Assembly (NCBI RefSeq): GCF_900103525.1
Contig: NZ_FNHN01000006.1
Coordinates: 124,001 to 188,000 of the forward strand
Direction of reading: 5' to 3'
Origin: Bacillus sp. OK048
GTDB lineage: Bacteria; Bacillota; Bacilli; Bacillales; Cytobacillaceae
DNA length: 64,000 nucleotides
Shown in pieces: positions 31,238 through 40,951 of this stretch. The notes below the pieces were generated by a model. The model saw only the letters and a program-made list of their open reading frames with translations, searched no databases and had not been told where the DNA came from. Made by a program: the position numbers and the translations under genes. Position 1 is the first letter of the stretch. The number at the start of each line of letters is the position of its first letter.

Positions 31238-32752
31238 TTAATCTAGCTTTGGATCCAGGGCATCCCGGAGTCCGTCTCCCAAAAAGTTAAAGGATAAGAC
31301 AAGAGCAATAATCGCGAGTCCCGGATAGATGGCAAGATAAGAATGGGACTCCAGATAGGTGCTTCCAATCTTTAAAATATTACCCCATTCCGGAATATGA
31401 GGCTCGATCCCAAGTCCTAAATAACTTAAACTGCTTGTCGCAATAACCGCTCCGCCAATCGTTAGCGTAGCTTTTACAATCATCGGGGCAAGCGAGTTGG
31501 GCACCACCTGTTTAAAAATGATGGATAGATTACTTGCACCGAGCGCCCTGGCAGAGTCAACATATTCATAATTTGAAACCATCAGCACATTCGCGCGCAT
31601 CGTTCGTGCGTATGTCGGAATCGATCCAACGCTTAGGGCGATGACAAGTGTCACGGTGTTGGAACCAAACGCAGCGATAATCACAATCGCTAGCAATATA
31701 CCGGGAATAGCGTACAAAATATCAAGCACACGCATGATGATATTGTCGGTGCGCTGGCCGTAATAGCCGGAAATGGCCCCCAGTATACCTCCGATTATGA
31801 AAGGAATTGCCGTTGATAAGAAGCCGACAATCAGAGAGATTCTGGCTCCGAATACAATTCGTGAAAATAAATCCCTGCCAAAGTTGTCCGTGCCAAGCGG
31901 ATACACAAGACTTGGAGCTTGAAGGATGGCGCTGTAATTATTTTCAATCGCCATCCCATAGTCAAATGTCAGGTAACTGCAGACAGAAATGGCAAATACA
32001 AATACGATGAAAAATAAGCCAAGCATCGATGTCGTATTACTGGTGATCTTCTCCCAAACCTTGTACCACTTTCCGGTACTAGGATTTTTGCGGTTACGTT
32101 TTTCCATTAACATGTTCCAGCCAAGTACGAGTGCGAACAGGTTACCTGTTAACGCAGTCAGGAGAAGAGGGATGCCGATAAAAGGCTTCCATCCCGCCAC
32201 TTTTGCGCCCTTTTTCTCCTTCGCAATCAGGAAAAGGACCGTTAGCTGAAACAGAGCGATGATGAGGAAGACAAACATCGCCGGTAGAAACGTGTCTGAA
32301 ACATAAGGCTTAAACAAATTGAGTGCTGATACGGCCATTACAAAAAACTGAATCAGCAGCATGTAAACAGCAAATACATATTCAGGCGTTTTTTTCTTTT
32401 TTATTAATTGAAAAGCAAAGGCTGCGACAAAAATATTCCCTGTAAAAATACTTAAAAGCTGGATATAGCCTAACATTCTTGTTGACTGCCTAATCAGCCC
32501 AAGCTTTTTCAAATCCTGCTTGATCTTTAAGGTAATGATTATTTGGATGAGTGTAAACAATGCATAGGCAGTAAAGACTCCAAATACAACAGGCTTGATT
32601 GCCATCTCTGAAAAATCGATACTGCTTAGTAGAAATACAACAGTCAGTGCAAGCGATGTTATCCAAGTAAAGCTTCCTTGTGTATATTCAGGAGATAGTT
32701 TTAGCGCATGCCTCTTATAAAAGCTTTCATTTTCTTTCAAGATTTTAGACAT
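31238..32752 (-). CDS. OppC/DppC-type ABC permease with long N-terminal membrane extension
   Basis: The C-terminal 270 residues are a standard peptide/nickel permease: LGTDNFGRDLFSRIVFGAR, the EAA-type loop DSARALGASNLSIIFKQVVPN, and a final LNFLGDGLRDALDP-like motif (FNFLGDGLRDALDP). The first 230 residues add about six further membrane helices not found in ordinary DppC. The start is ATG 32752 after CAGGTGAA. It follows the DppB-like gene by 13 bp. The extension probably forms part of the same membrane complex as the extended partner. Confidence 0.87.
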   Translation of the reverse strand: MSKILKENESFYKRHALKLSPEYTQGSFTWITSLALTVVFLLSSIDFSEMAIKPVVFGVFTAYALFTLIQIIITLKIKQDLKKLGLIRQSTRMLGYIQLLSIFTGNIFVAAFAFQLIKKKKTPEYVFAVYMLLIQFFVMAVSALNLFKPYVSDTFLPAMFVFLIIALFQLTVLFLIAKEKKGAKVAGWKPFIGIPLLLTALTGNLFALVLGWNMLMEKRNRKNPSTGKWYKVWEKITSNTTSMLGLFFIVFVFAISVCSYLTFDYGMAIENNYSAILQAPSLVYPLGTDNFGRDLFSRIVFGARISLIVGFLSTAIPFIIGGILGAISGYYGQRTDNIIMRVLDILYAIPGILLAIVIIAAFGSNTVTLVIALSVGSIPTYARTMRANVLMVSNYEYVDSARALGASNLSIIFKQVVPNSLAPMIVKATLTIGGAVIATSSLSYLGLGIEPHIPEWGNILKIGSTYLESHSYLAIYPGLAIIALVLSFNFLGDGLRDALDPKLD

Positions 32753-32765
32753 CACTTCACCTGCT

Positions 32766-34226
32766 TTACGATTGTTTCATTTTTGAACGGATGCGAGGGT
32801 CGAAAAACGCATACAAGATGTCAATGAATAAATTCACTAATGAAATCGTGATTGCGACATAGACGACTCCGCCCATAATACTAGGAATATCAGGAATGAA
32901 CTGTTTGTCTACAATGTAACTTCCAATCCCGCTGATATTAAAAACCTTTTCGGTAACAGCCGCCCCTCCAAGCATTCCGCCAAACATCAATCCGATTACG
33001 GTAATGACAGGAATCATCGCATTCCCGACAGCATGCTTCCAGAGCACTTGCCGTTGATTCAGGCCCTTTGCTTTGGCTGTAATAATATAATCCTCATTAA
33101 TTACTTCAAGTGTCGATGATCTTGTCATTCTCGCAATGGAAGCAGTTAGACCTGTCCCAAGAACGACGGCCGGCATAATAATTGAAAGCCAGTTTTCTGG
33201 ATTGAAGGTTGCTGGCAGCCATTGTAATTTAATCGAGAAATTTAAAATAAAGATTAGCCCTTGCCAAAAGTTAGGAATAGATAAGCCGATAAGAGCGATA
33301 AACATGAACGTATAGTCCAGAAAAGAATTTGGTCTTGTTGCTGAAATAATTCCAATTGGTATTGCAATGACAATCGCCATGATCATTGCGATTAATGTCA
33401 GAATTAATGTAATCGGAAATTTCCTGGCAATGCTTGCTGCAACCTCTTCATTCCCTGAGAAGGATGAGCCTAAGTCAAACGTAAAAATTCCTTTTAGTGC
33501 ATTCCATAATTGAGTCAGGTACGGCTGATCAAGTCCATACAAGTGGTTAAATGCAGCAATTTGTTCCTTCGTAGCTGTTTCGCCCAGGATATTTGCTGCC
33601 GGATCTAATGGTGATATGTACAAAATAGTAAATACGAAAAAAGCAACGCCAATAATAACGAATATACTCATAATAAGCCGTTCGAAAATGTATTTTACAT
33701 ACGGATTGCTATAAAGCAAAATGAAGATATACATTGGCAAACCAGGTATAAAGGTTAAACATAAAAAAAGCGGATTCAATAGCAGCGTTTGAAAAGTAGA
33801 TTGAAAGGTTAGCCTTTTTTGCCCATGCTTTTCTAATATAGTTTCTGTTGTTTCGATTACTGTTTTTTGTAATTGTTCCTCCGCCCATTTCTCTGCCAGC
33901 TGATTGGTTTTAGCTTCATCAACCTTTTGACCGAAAAATGCCTGCTTACATTGCAGCTGGTTCTTATACTTAAGTGTTAATTCTTCCTTAAACCCTGATT
34001 CCAGTAATTCTTGTCTACTTTTTTCTACTAAAGAAGAATATGCATCTCTTTTTTTCTTATTTAAATAAATAAGGAATACAATAAGCTGAACGGGAAGACC
34101 AAGTATGAAAAGAACCCATTTATAAGATGGATGCAGCTGCATCTTGGCATATGTACGGCTAATCATGTCGGAAAAATTTGAACCCTCATGAACACGGTTA
34201 CCTTTTGCTGCGTTGGCAGCTTCCAT
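32766..34226 (-). CDS. OppB/DppB-type ABC permease with N-terminal extension
   Basis: The C-terminal 310 residues are the usual DppB domain: RLIMSIFVIIGVAFFVFTI, DPAANILGE, GLDQPYLTQLWNALKG, the loop ITAKAKGLNQRQVLWKHAVG and ISLVNLFIDILYAFFDPR. Before it are about 170 residues with two membrane hairpins flanking a charged coiled-coil-like stretch (SRQELLESGFKEELTLKYK). I start at ATG 34226, after GAGAGGAGG; an upstream TTG is inside that site region. First gene of the importer operon, behind a SigA promoter, divergent from the ATPase gene. Confidence 0.87.
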   Translation of the reverse strand: MEAANAAKGNRVHEGSNFSDMISRTYAKMQLHPSYKWVLFILGLPVQLIVFLIYLNKKKRDAYSSLVEKSRQELLESGFKEELTLKYKNQLQCKQAFFGQKVDEAKTNQLAEKWAEEQLQKTVIETTETILEKHGQKRLTFQSTFQTLLLNPLFLCLTFIPGLPMYIFILLYSNPYVKYIFERLIMSIFVIIGVAFFVFTILYISPLDPAANILGETATKEQIAAFNHLYGLDQPYLTQLWNALKGIFTFDLGSSFSGNEEVAASIARKFPITLILTLIAMIMAIVIAIPIGIISATRPNSFLDYTFMFIALIGLSIPNFWQGLIFILNFSIKLQWLPATFNPENWLSIIMPAVVLGTGLTASIARMTRSSTLEVINEDYIITAKAKGLNQRQVLWKHAVGNAMIPVITVIGLMFGGMLGGAAVTEKVFNISGIGSYIVDKQFIPDIPSIMGGVVYVAITISLVNLFIDILYAFFDPRIRSKMKQS

Positions 34227-34277
34227 TGAAACGACCTCCTCTCTCAATAATTCCAATTGCGTAATTCCGATAGAAAT

Positions 34278-34305
34278 AGTATACTTTAATCTTGGATAAT
34301 GTCAA
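34278..34305 (-). promoter_or_regulatory. Promoter of the ABC importer operon
   Basis: On the minus strand TTGACA (34305-34300) and TATACT (34283-34278) are 16 bp apart, about 50 bp before the permease start. Confidence 0.65.
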
Positions 34306-34410
34306 TATAAAGTTATTTTACTATATTGTAGTATTTCATAGAGCAACAAAAACAACCTAAAAGTAAATTATAGGATTTTGAAGATAGACTATTTGGCAGG
34401 TGGGAAAACA

Positions 34411-36162
34411 GTGGATCCAATTTTGAAGGTAAATAATTTACGGGTATCATTTATGTCCCGAGATGAAGAATTTGAAGCAGTACGCGGCGTGAGCTTCGAG
34501 GTAAGAAAAGGGGAAACATTAGGGATTGTTGGAGAATCAGGAAGCGGTAAGAGTGTTACTGCCCGGTCGATTATGCGACTGCTGCCATCTCCGCCTTCCT
34601 TCATGAAAGAGGGAGAAATCTTATTCTTAGGGAAAAATCTTGCCGATAAAACGGAAAAAGAAATGGAAAGCATTCGCGGCCGTGATATCGGGATGATTTT
34701 TCAAGACCCAATGACTTCCTTGAATCCGACGATTCGGATTGGGAAGCAAATAGCCGAAAGTTTACGAAAACATCAAAAATTATCGAAGAAAGAAGCGAAG
34801 AAGGAAGCCATTGAATTACTGAAGCTTGTAGGGATTCGTAACAGCGAGACACGCTATAATCAATACCCGCATGAATTTTCTGGAGGGATGCGCCAACGGG
34901 TTATGATTGCCATCGCCCTTGCCTGCCGACCAACACTATTAATTGCGGACGAACCAACTACAGCCCTCGATGTAACCATACAGGCGCAAATCTTAAATTT
35001 GATGAAACATATGCAAGAGCAATTTGGTACATCAATTATTTTAATTACACATGATCTGGGTGTTGTTGCTGGTATGTGTGACCGTGTGGCGGTCATGAAG
35101 AATGGAGAAATTGTTGAGTCAGGTACGACGGAGGAAATCTTTGAAAATCCGAAGCATCCCTATACATTAAAGCTATTACATGCACTGCCTCGGCTTAATG
35201 AGAAAAAGAAGCCGAAGCGTACTCCGCTAATTTTGCCTGGCACTGATTCAAGCAAACCATTACTTGATGTCCGTTCGCTCAAGCAATATTTTGATTTAGG
35301 TAAAGGAAATGTATTAAAAGCGGTAGATAATATTAGCTTCCATATTAAGCCGGGTGAAACGCTTGGGCTCGTTGGTGAATCCGGATCCGGCAAATCGACA
35401 ACAGGAAGAGCTGTTTTACGTCTGAATGAACCAACTGGTGGTGAGGTTTTATACCAAGGGATTCCAGTGAACCGGCTTTCGCAAGGTGAAATGAAAGTGA
35501 TGCGCCGGCATATGCAGATGATTTTTCAGGATCCGTATGCCTCGCTTAATCCACGCTTTAAAGTGCTTGATATTATCGGGCAAGCATTGGATATTCACAA
35601 ACTCGCAGATAGTAAGGATGCGAGAAAAAAGAGAGTCGAAGAGCTGCTAGATATGGTGGGGCTTGAGCCATCACATGCTTTACGCTATCCGCATGAATTT
35701 TCCGGCGGGCAGCGGCAGCGGATCGGAATTGCGCGTGCACTTGCGGTGGAACCAAAATTTCTCGTATGTGATGAACCGCTGTCCGCACTTGATGTATCCA
35801 TCCAATCTCAGGTCATTACATTGTTAGAAGACCTACAGCATCGCCTTGGGTTGACTTATTTATTTATTGCACATGACCTTTCAATGGTTAAGCATATAAG
35901 TGACCGTGTCGCAGTCATGTATGCCGGAAAAATCGTAGAACTTGCCGAAAGCGAGGAGCTCTATTCGAACCCGCAGCATGCCTATACAAAATCCCTGCTC
36001 TCTGCCATTCCAATTCCCGATCCGAAGATCGAAGCGAAGAAGAAAAGAACGTTAATGGAAGAGCAGACAGATGAAGATAAATATCACTTGCATCAATCTG
36101 AGCTCGTTGAGATAAGTAAGGGTCATTGGGTCGCTATGCCGAAAGTAGTTGCAAATGTATAG
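34411..36162 (+). CDS. Fused dual ATPase of a peptide/nickel ABC importer (DppD-DppF fusion)
   Basis: Two complete ABC domains in one chain. The first has [16 protein letters not shown] and [12 protein letters not shown]; the second has [16 protein letters not shown] and [12 protein letters not shown]. Each is followed by the oligopeptide-specific C-terminal extension ([17 protein letters not shown] and [16 protein letters not shown]). GTG 34411 is chosen because AGGTGGG is six bases upstream. It is divergent from the permease/binding-protein operon and surely supplies its energy. Normal DppD and DppF are separate proteins. Confidence 0.92.
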   Translation: MDPILKVNNLRVSFMSRDEEFEAVRGVSFEVRKGETLGIVGESGSGKSVTARSIMRLLPSPPSFMKEGEILFLGKNLADKTEKEMESIRGRDIGMIFQDPMTSLNPTIRIGKQIAESLRKHQKLSKKEAKKEAIELLKLVGIRNSETRYNQYPHEFSGGMRQRVMIAIALACRPTLLIADEPTTALDVTIQAQILNLMKHMQEQFGTSIILITHDLGVVAGMCDRVAVMKNGEIVESGTTEEIFENPKHPYTLKLLHALPRLNEKKKPKRTPLILPGTDSSKPLLDVRSLKQYFDLGKGNVLKAVDNISFHIKPGETLGLVGESGSGKSTTGRAVLRLNEPTGGEVLYQGIPVNRLSQGEMKVMRRHMQMIFQDPYASLNPRFKVLDIIGQALDIHKLADSKDARKKRVEELLDMVGLEPSHALRYPHEFSGGQRQRIGIARALAVEPKFLVCDEPLSALDVSIQSQVITLLEDLQHRLGLTYLFIAHDLSMVKHISDRVAVMYAGKIVELAESEELYSNPQHAYTKSLLSAIPIPDPKIEAKKKRTLMEEQTDEDKYHLHQSELVEISKGHWVAMPKVVANV

Positions 36163-36173
36163 TTATAAATTGG

Positions 36174-36205
36174 GCTCCAGTCATAGTAGACTGGAGCTTT
36201 ATCTT
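36174..36205 (+). terminator. Terminator of the dual ATPase gene
   Basis: GCTCCAGTC and GACTGGAGC pair around ATAGTA, followed by TTTATCTTTTTC. Confidence 0.8.
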
Positions 36206-36214
36206 TTTCTATGA

Positions 36215-38155
36215 TTAAAGTGCTTCTTTAATCACCTTTTTGTAATAGAGGACGGATAGTATACCGAAAATTGAGTATAATGCGGTATATAATAACATGA
36301 CAATTATCATTGGTGTCCATAATTCAGTACCAAACATGAACCAACCAGATTTTACGGCAAAATAACTATGGGCTAAGCCAATCACTAAAGGGATACCAAA
36401 ATTAAAGATTTGTTTAGCTTGAATGCCTCTTAATAAGTCTCCTTGTGTAAATCCAAGTTTTCTTAATATCGTATAATTTGGCTTTTCTTCTTCGCTTTCA
36501 TCCATTTGTTTAAAGTATAAAATACAACCAGATGTAACTAAAAAGGTTAATCCTAAAAATCCAACGATAAACATGATAAGCCCCATGTTTCTTTTCTGCT
36601 TATTGCTCATTTCTAGAAGCGAATCATTTTTACCAGTAAAAGTCATATTTTGAAAAAGATCATTCGCTTCTTCCAAATTACTTTCATCTTGCAAATCAAT
36701 TCCAATATAAAGAGTCGATTTTTTTTGAATTTCTAGGTCAATATCTTTTTTCAATCGCTCAAAAATAGATTCGTCCACAATGGCGACGGGTAATCCACCG
36801 CTTGTAAAATAGTATGATACGATGTAATCCTTCCTTAAGCCTAAATATTTTTGCGGGATCACTTCATTTTTTCCTTTTAATTGGATTTGACCTGAACTGT
36901 TTAGTGGCATAAATTTTTGTAGTAAATCATTATAACCGGTAAAAAGGGTTTCCTCTGCAGATAAATCGATACTATTGACGGCCTTGTCACTGATGACAGG
37001 AATGGTCATGTTCTTTAGATCAGAATTTAGCTCCTCTAAATTTTTTTCCGTTATTTTTTCTAAGTTTGCATTTACCTGAATGACATCAATCATTTTTTCG
37101 ATATACTTAATTTCATTTCCTTCTAATGCTTCTTTAAAATTTTCAGCATCTTGTTTATTTGTCATTGAAAAATCAGCAACCACATTATTTTGGGCTAATC
37201 TTTCTGCTGAGTAGTGCGAAATATAGCTTAAGGATAACAAGCCGATAGCAAGTGCGGATACGGTCGTAATGATTGTTAATAATAAAGCATTTGATTTCAT
37301 CCGAAACATAATGGATGAAAGAGACAATACTTCATTAATCGTTAAATAACCGCCTTTCTTTTTTCGAATCACATAAAAGATAAAGCGAACAGATCCTTTG
37401 TAAAAAAGATAAGTTCCAAAAATAACAGATGCTAAAATGAAGAGCATGGCTAAGAATAGTTCATTCATTGTTGTAAAGTCCCCACCAAATAATTTGGATG
37501 AAATATAATAGCCTAAAAGGATCATTAAGATACCTATCATTCCGTATAACATTTCAAAAATGGACACTTTTTTTACTTTTTCTTCTGTCGATGAAAGAAC
37601 TCTAAATAAAGATAAGATACTTTGTCTTTTAATAAATATATAATTCATCAACATGATAAAGAGATAGATAACAGCAAAAACCACAATAGTTTTAACCAAT
37701 GCTTCTGTTGAAAATCTTAATGTGGCGACGGCCTCTACACCGGTAATCTTAAATAAGATCATCATGATTAATTTTGAAATAGAAAATCCGATAAAAATCC
37801 CAATGATTAAGGAACCGAAATATAGGATTAAATTTTCAACTGTAAGAATGCGAAAAATTCTACTTTTCGTCATTCCTATTAATTGAAATAAACCGATTTC
37901 TTTACTGCGTCGTTTAATAAAAATGTTATTTGCATATATAAGAAAAATCGAGACGATCGCAACGAGTAAAACGGATGCTGCCTGGAGTGCAGCTGCACCT
38001 TTAATCGAACCTTTTGATTCATCCATCGAAGGGTCATATTGAAGTGTGACAAAGGCGAAATAGAGAGCTGCCGTAAAGATTAAGGCAAACACATAGAGAT
38101 AATAATTTTTCACATTCTTTTTCAGGTTTTGAACGATGAGTTGGTTAATGCTCAT
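36215..38155 (-). CDS. BceB-type ABC permease (FtsX family)
   Basis: A 646-residue permease with ten membrane helices and a large extracellular loop (about residues 310-520), the layout of BceB/VraG/YxdM. The cytoplasmic motif [21 protein letters not shown] in the first FtsX domain is typical. With its ATPase it removes or shields lipid II-binding peptide antibiotics and acts as the sensor for the paired kinase. It overlaps the ATPase gene by 11 bp. Specificity (bacitracin or a cationic peptide) cannot be read. Confidence 0.9.
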   Translation of the reverse strand: MSINQLIVQNLKKNVKNYYLYVFALIFTAALYFAFVTLQYDPSMDESKGSIKGAAALQAASVLLVAIVSIFLIYANNIFIKRRSKEIGLFQLIGMTKSRIFRILTVENLILYFGSLIIGIFIGFSISKLIMMILFKITGVEAVATLRFSTEALVKTIVVFAVIYLFIMLMNYIFIKRQSILSLFRVLSSTEEKVKKVSIFEMLYGMIGILMILLGYYISSKLFGGDFTTMNELFLAMLFILASVIFGTYLFYKGSVRFIFYVIRKKKGGYLTINEVLSLSSIMFRMKSNALLLTIITTVSALAIGLLSLSYISHYSAERLAQNNVVADFSMTNKQDAENFKEALEGNEIKYIEKMIDVIQVNANLEKITEKNLEELNSDLKNMTIPVISDKAVNSIDLSAEETLFTGYNDLLQKFMPLNSSGQIQLKGKNEVIPQKYLGLRKDYIVSYYFTSGGLPVAIVDESIFERLKKDIDLEIQKKSTLYIGIDLQDESNLEEANDLFQNMTFTGKNDSLLEMSNKQKRNMGLIMFIVGFLGLTFLVTSGCILYFKQMDESEEEKPNYTILRKLGFTQGDLLRGIQAKQIFNFGIPLVIGLAHSYFAVKSGWFMFGTELWTPMIIVMLLYTALYSIFGILSVLYYKKVIKEAL

Positions 38156-38906
38156 TTTGCACCCCGCCTAATACCCCTTGTGTTTTCATGATGTCATGAA
38201 AGAAGTTCTGTCTCGATTCTTCACCCTTTATTAATTGAGTATAAATTTGTCCGTCTTTGATAAAAATAACCCGATTGCAATAGCTTGCAGCGACAGGATC
38301 GTGAGTGACCATTAGAACCGTGGCATTTCGTTTTTGATTTAAATCGCTTAGTTTGTTTAACAAATCTGAAGCAGATTTTGAATCGAGCGCTCCGGTTGGT
38401 TCATCAGCAAAAATAATACTTGGTTCATGAATAAAGGCTCGAGCTGCTGATGTACGTTGTTTTTGTCCACCGGAAATTTCATTTGGATATTTATCTTTAA
38501 TGTCATAAATGCCGAGTTCTTCTGCCAAAGTACGAAATTTATGATCTGCTTCGCTCTTTGGTGTTTTTGTAATCGATAATGGTAAGAGTATATTTTCTTT
38601 CACTGTTAGTGTATCTAGTAAATTATATTCTTGAAAAATAAAGCCTAAATGATTCTTTCGGAATTCTGCTAGTTGCTTTTCCTTCATTGCTGTCATTTCT
38701 TTTCCTTCGACGCTAATTGTCCCATTACTAACCTTATCAATAGAGGAAAGAACATTGAGCAAAGTTGTTTTCCCTGAACCCGATGCTCCCATGATACTAA
38801 CAAATTCCCCTTTTTTAATGGTTACATCCAGGCCCTTCAGTACTTCTTGTTTGTTAAATTTATTGCCATAGCTTTTATGAATTTTTGTTGCTTCTAATAT
38901 ATTCAT
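38145..38906 (-). CDS. BceA-type ABC ATPase
   Basis: A 253-residue MacB/LolD-type ATPase: GASGSGKTT (Walker A), a Q-loop [14 protein letters not shown], signature ISGGQKQR, and [12 protein letters not shown] (Walker B). ATG 38906 ([14 protein letters not shown]) follows GGGGTGTG. It is transcribed after the kinase gene but from its own promoter region, which contains a BceR-like inverted repeat. Confidence 0.92.
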   Translation of the reverse strand: MNILEATKIHKSYGNKFNKQEVLKGLDVTIKKGEFVSIMGASGSGKTTLLNVLSSIDKVSNGTISVEGKEMTAMKEKQLAEFRKNHLGFIFQEYNLLDTLTVKENILLPLSITKTPKSEADHKFRTLAEELGIYDIKDKYPNEISGGQKQRTSAARAFIHEPSIIFADEPTGALDSKSASDLLNKLSDLNQKRNATVLMVTHDPVAASYCNRVIFIKDGQIYTQLIKGEESRQNFFHDIMKTQGVLGGVQNEH

Positions 38907-38935
38907 ATCCACACACCCCATGATTTGATAGTTTT

Positions 38936-38941
38936 AGTATA
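38936..38941 (-). promoter_or_regulatory. -10 of the bceAB-like promoter
   Basis: TATACT on the minus strand, about 30 bp before the ATPase start. No good -35 is present, which is common for promoters that need an activator. Confidence 0.5.
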
Positions 38942-38987
38942 AATGGCTTTGTTGTTCAATTCCTTCGATTGACAATACAAATAATAA

Positions 38988-39015
38988 AAGCATGTGACAC
39001 TTTTGTCACATGCTT
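38988..39015. promoter_or_regulatory. 12-bp inverted repeat: BceR-type operator and/or terminator
   Basis: AAGCATGTGACA and TGTCACATGCTT flank CTTT. The core TGACA-N4-TGTCA fits the BceR-family site TNACA-N4-TGTAA with one mismatch and lies 47-74 bp upstream of the bceAB -10. On the minus strand it is also a hairpin followed by TTTATTATTTG and overlaps the kinase stop codon, so it could also terminate the regulator transcript. Confidence 0.65.
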
Positions 39016-40010
39016 GTGATATGAAGGAATTGATTTCTTTTTGGAAAGATTAAAGTAAAAGTTGTACCAGTTCCAAGGGTTGAATGTACATCTATATTTA
39101 TTAATAATGGCTTTGCTGCTCTTTTTGCTAAATATAACCCCATGCCTGTTGCAGCATTATCTTGATGTTTTGCGGTTGATGTAAAGCCTTTATCAAATAT
39201 ACGAGATAAATCTTTTTGATCGATGCCGCGGCCAAAGTCTTTTACCTCAAGAATGGTTTGTTCATCTTGTTGATAGCTTTTAATGATAATATCGGAAGCA
39301 TCACTATATTTTATTGCATTTGTTAAAAGCTGTCTGATGATAAAGGTCAGCCATTTGGAATCACTAAGTACTTCTTTAACCTCTATTTGTAAATCAAAGC
39401 CCATTCCTTTTTGAATACACCACGATTGTAAATCTTTAATTTCCTTCGTAATTAAGACGGCTAAATCGATAACCTCAATATACAAATCATTTTCTATAAA
39501 TGGTATACGTTTTTGATGAAGCTGCTGGTCTAGTAGTAGATGAATTCGCAACCATTCATAGGTTAATTGAGATTTCATTGTTTTATTGTCTATACGATCA
39601 ATCATTAATCGTAAAGCTGTTAACGGTGTTTTCACTTCATGAATCCAAGATAATAATTGATCCTTCTCCTGCTCTAGGGAAATCAGATTTTGTGAAGCAA
39701 TTTGTTTCAGCAATTCAGTCTGGTTCGTAACCGCATTCTCAATGATTTTTTCAAAAGGACTCTCTGGACTAGATATACTCGTTAAATCAAGATTGTTTTC
39801 CCATGCTTCAATACTTTTATAAAATTTTGTTTCCTTATTGTAACGGATGATTAAAAATAGGATGAAAATAATCGTTGATAAAAAGACAATATAGACGATA
39901 GGTAATAATGGGATTGCTGTATCAAAATAAGAGACTAGGATGATAAAGAATTGTAAAAATAAAAAGAGAAGAATCCAGCTGATCCTTTCAATTAAATATT
40001 TTTTGATCAT
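39006..40010 (-). CDS. BceS-type intramembrane-sensing histidine kinase
   Basis: Two membrane helices (ISWILLFLFLQFFIILVSYF and IVYIVFLSTIIFILFLII) with almost no extracellular loop, then the phosphoacceptor His124 in SWIHEVKTPLTALR and an ATPase domain with LLTNAIKYS, DFGRGID and GMGLYLAK. Kinases of this type do not bind the drug; the partner permease activates them. It overlaps the response-regulator gene by 4 bp (ATGA). Confidence 0.93.
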   Translation of the reverse strand: MIKKYLIERISWILLFLFLQFFIILVSYFDTAIPLLPIVYIVFLSTIIFILFLIIRYNKETKFYKSIEAWENNLDLTSISSPESPFEKIIENAVTNQTELLKQIASQNLISLEQEKDQLLSWIHEVKTPLTALRLMIDRIDNKTMKSQLTYEWLRIHLLLDQQLHQKRIPFIENDLYIEVIDLAVLITKEIKDLQSWCIQKGMGFDLQIEVKEVLSDSKWLTFIIRQLLTNAIKYSDASDIIIKSYQQDEQTILEVKDFGRGIDQKDLSRIFDKGFTSTAKHQDNAATGMGLYLAKRAAKPLLINIDVHSTLGTGTTFTLIFPKRNQFLHITSM

Positions 40011-40708
40011 CTAAAATTCCCTTCCTCTATAGCGATATACCCTTGGCCAACTTTTGTTTCGATAAACTGTCCTAAGTCAAGCTCCTCCAGTTTTTTTCGT
40101 AATCGGTTTACATTGACAGTTAAGGTATTATCACTTACAAAGCGCTCATCATCCCATAAGCTTTTGATTAATTCTTCTCGACTAACTATTTTATTCTTCT
40201 GTTCAATTAGTAGTTTTAAGATATAAATTTCATTCTTTGTTAGCTCAATTGATCCTGAGTCGCTTACGACAGTATTTTTCTCAAAATCTACTGTTGCACC
40301 GCACCATGTTCTAAGTGAAATTGGTTCATTATTGTAATTATATACTCGCCGAAGTATCGCCTGTATCTTCGCAATGAGTACATCAAAATGAAAAGGTTTT
40401 TGAATAAAATCATCTGCACCAAGCTGCATGGACATAACCATATCGGTAGGATGATCACGTGAAGATAAAAATAGAATGGGAACGTTCGAATGGGATCGAA
40501 TCATTCGACACCAATGAAACCCATCAAATTTTGGCAATTGAATATCAATAATGACTAAATCAGGCCTTATTTCTGTAAACTCTTGAATCACTTGACCAAA
40601 ATCAGCAATACCATATACATCGTAAGACCACCCAGACAACCTATCTTTGATTTCATTAAATAATGTTTCATCATCTTCAATTAGCAATAATTTAAACAAA
40701 CGATTCAC
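40007..40708 (-). CDS. BceR-type response regulator (OmpR family)
   Basis: The receiver domain has the acidic pair EDD, phospho-acceptor Asp55 in LVIIDIQLP and Lys in QKPF; the C-terminal winged helix includes LTKNEIYILKLLIEQ and DNTLTVNVNRLRKKL. It should activate the bceAB-like genes through the inverted repeat at 38988-39015. Start GTG 40708 has AAGGAAAAG upstream; TTG 40699 with GGTGA is an alternative. Confidence 0.93.
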   Translation of the reverse strand: MNRLFKLLLIEDDETLFNEIKDRLSGWSYDVYGIADFGQVIQEFTEIRPDLVIIDIQLPKFDGFHWCRMIRSHSNVPILFLSSRDHPTDMVMSMQLGADDFIQKPFHFDVLIAKIQAILRRVYNYNNEPISLRTWCGATVDFEKNTVVSDSGSIELTKNEIYILKLLIEQKNKIVSREELIKSLWDDERFVSDNTLTVNVNRLRKKLEELDLGQFIETKVGQGYIAIEEGNFR

Positions 40709-40951
40709 CGCACTTTTTACTTTTCCTTACTTAAATTGTACAGGAAAAATTTTCTATATGCTAGAGTGAAAAGCCATGAGGACTTTGGGAGCATTACTAA
40801 TCTCGTGTTATTTGTTATTGTTCTGTAATTATGGGTTCATGCTAGCGTAATAGTTTTCCTCTATAGTAATAGACTTAATAGAAAGTAAGGGAGATGACAA
40901 AACGAATTATTTAAATACTGATAGAAAAATAGATTTTAAGGGAGAAATAAG

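Noticed and set aside
38988-39015. Insertion-sequence end or attachment site
   Set aside because: Position at a stop codon and upstream of a bceAB-like promoter, with the TGACA-N4-TGTCA core, is explained better by an operator/terminator.
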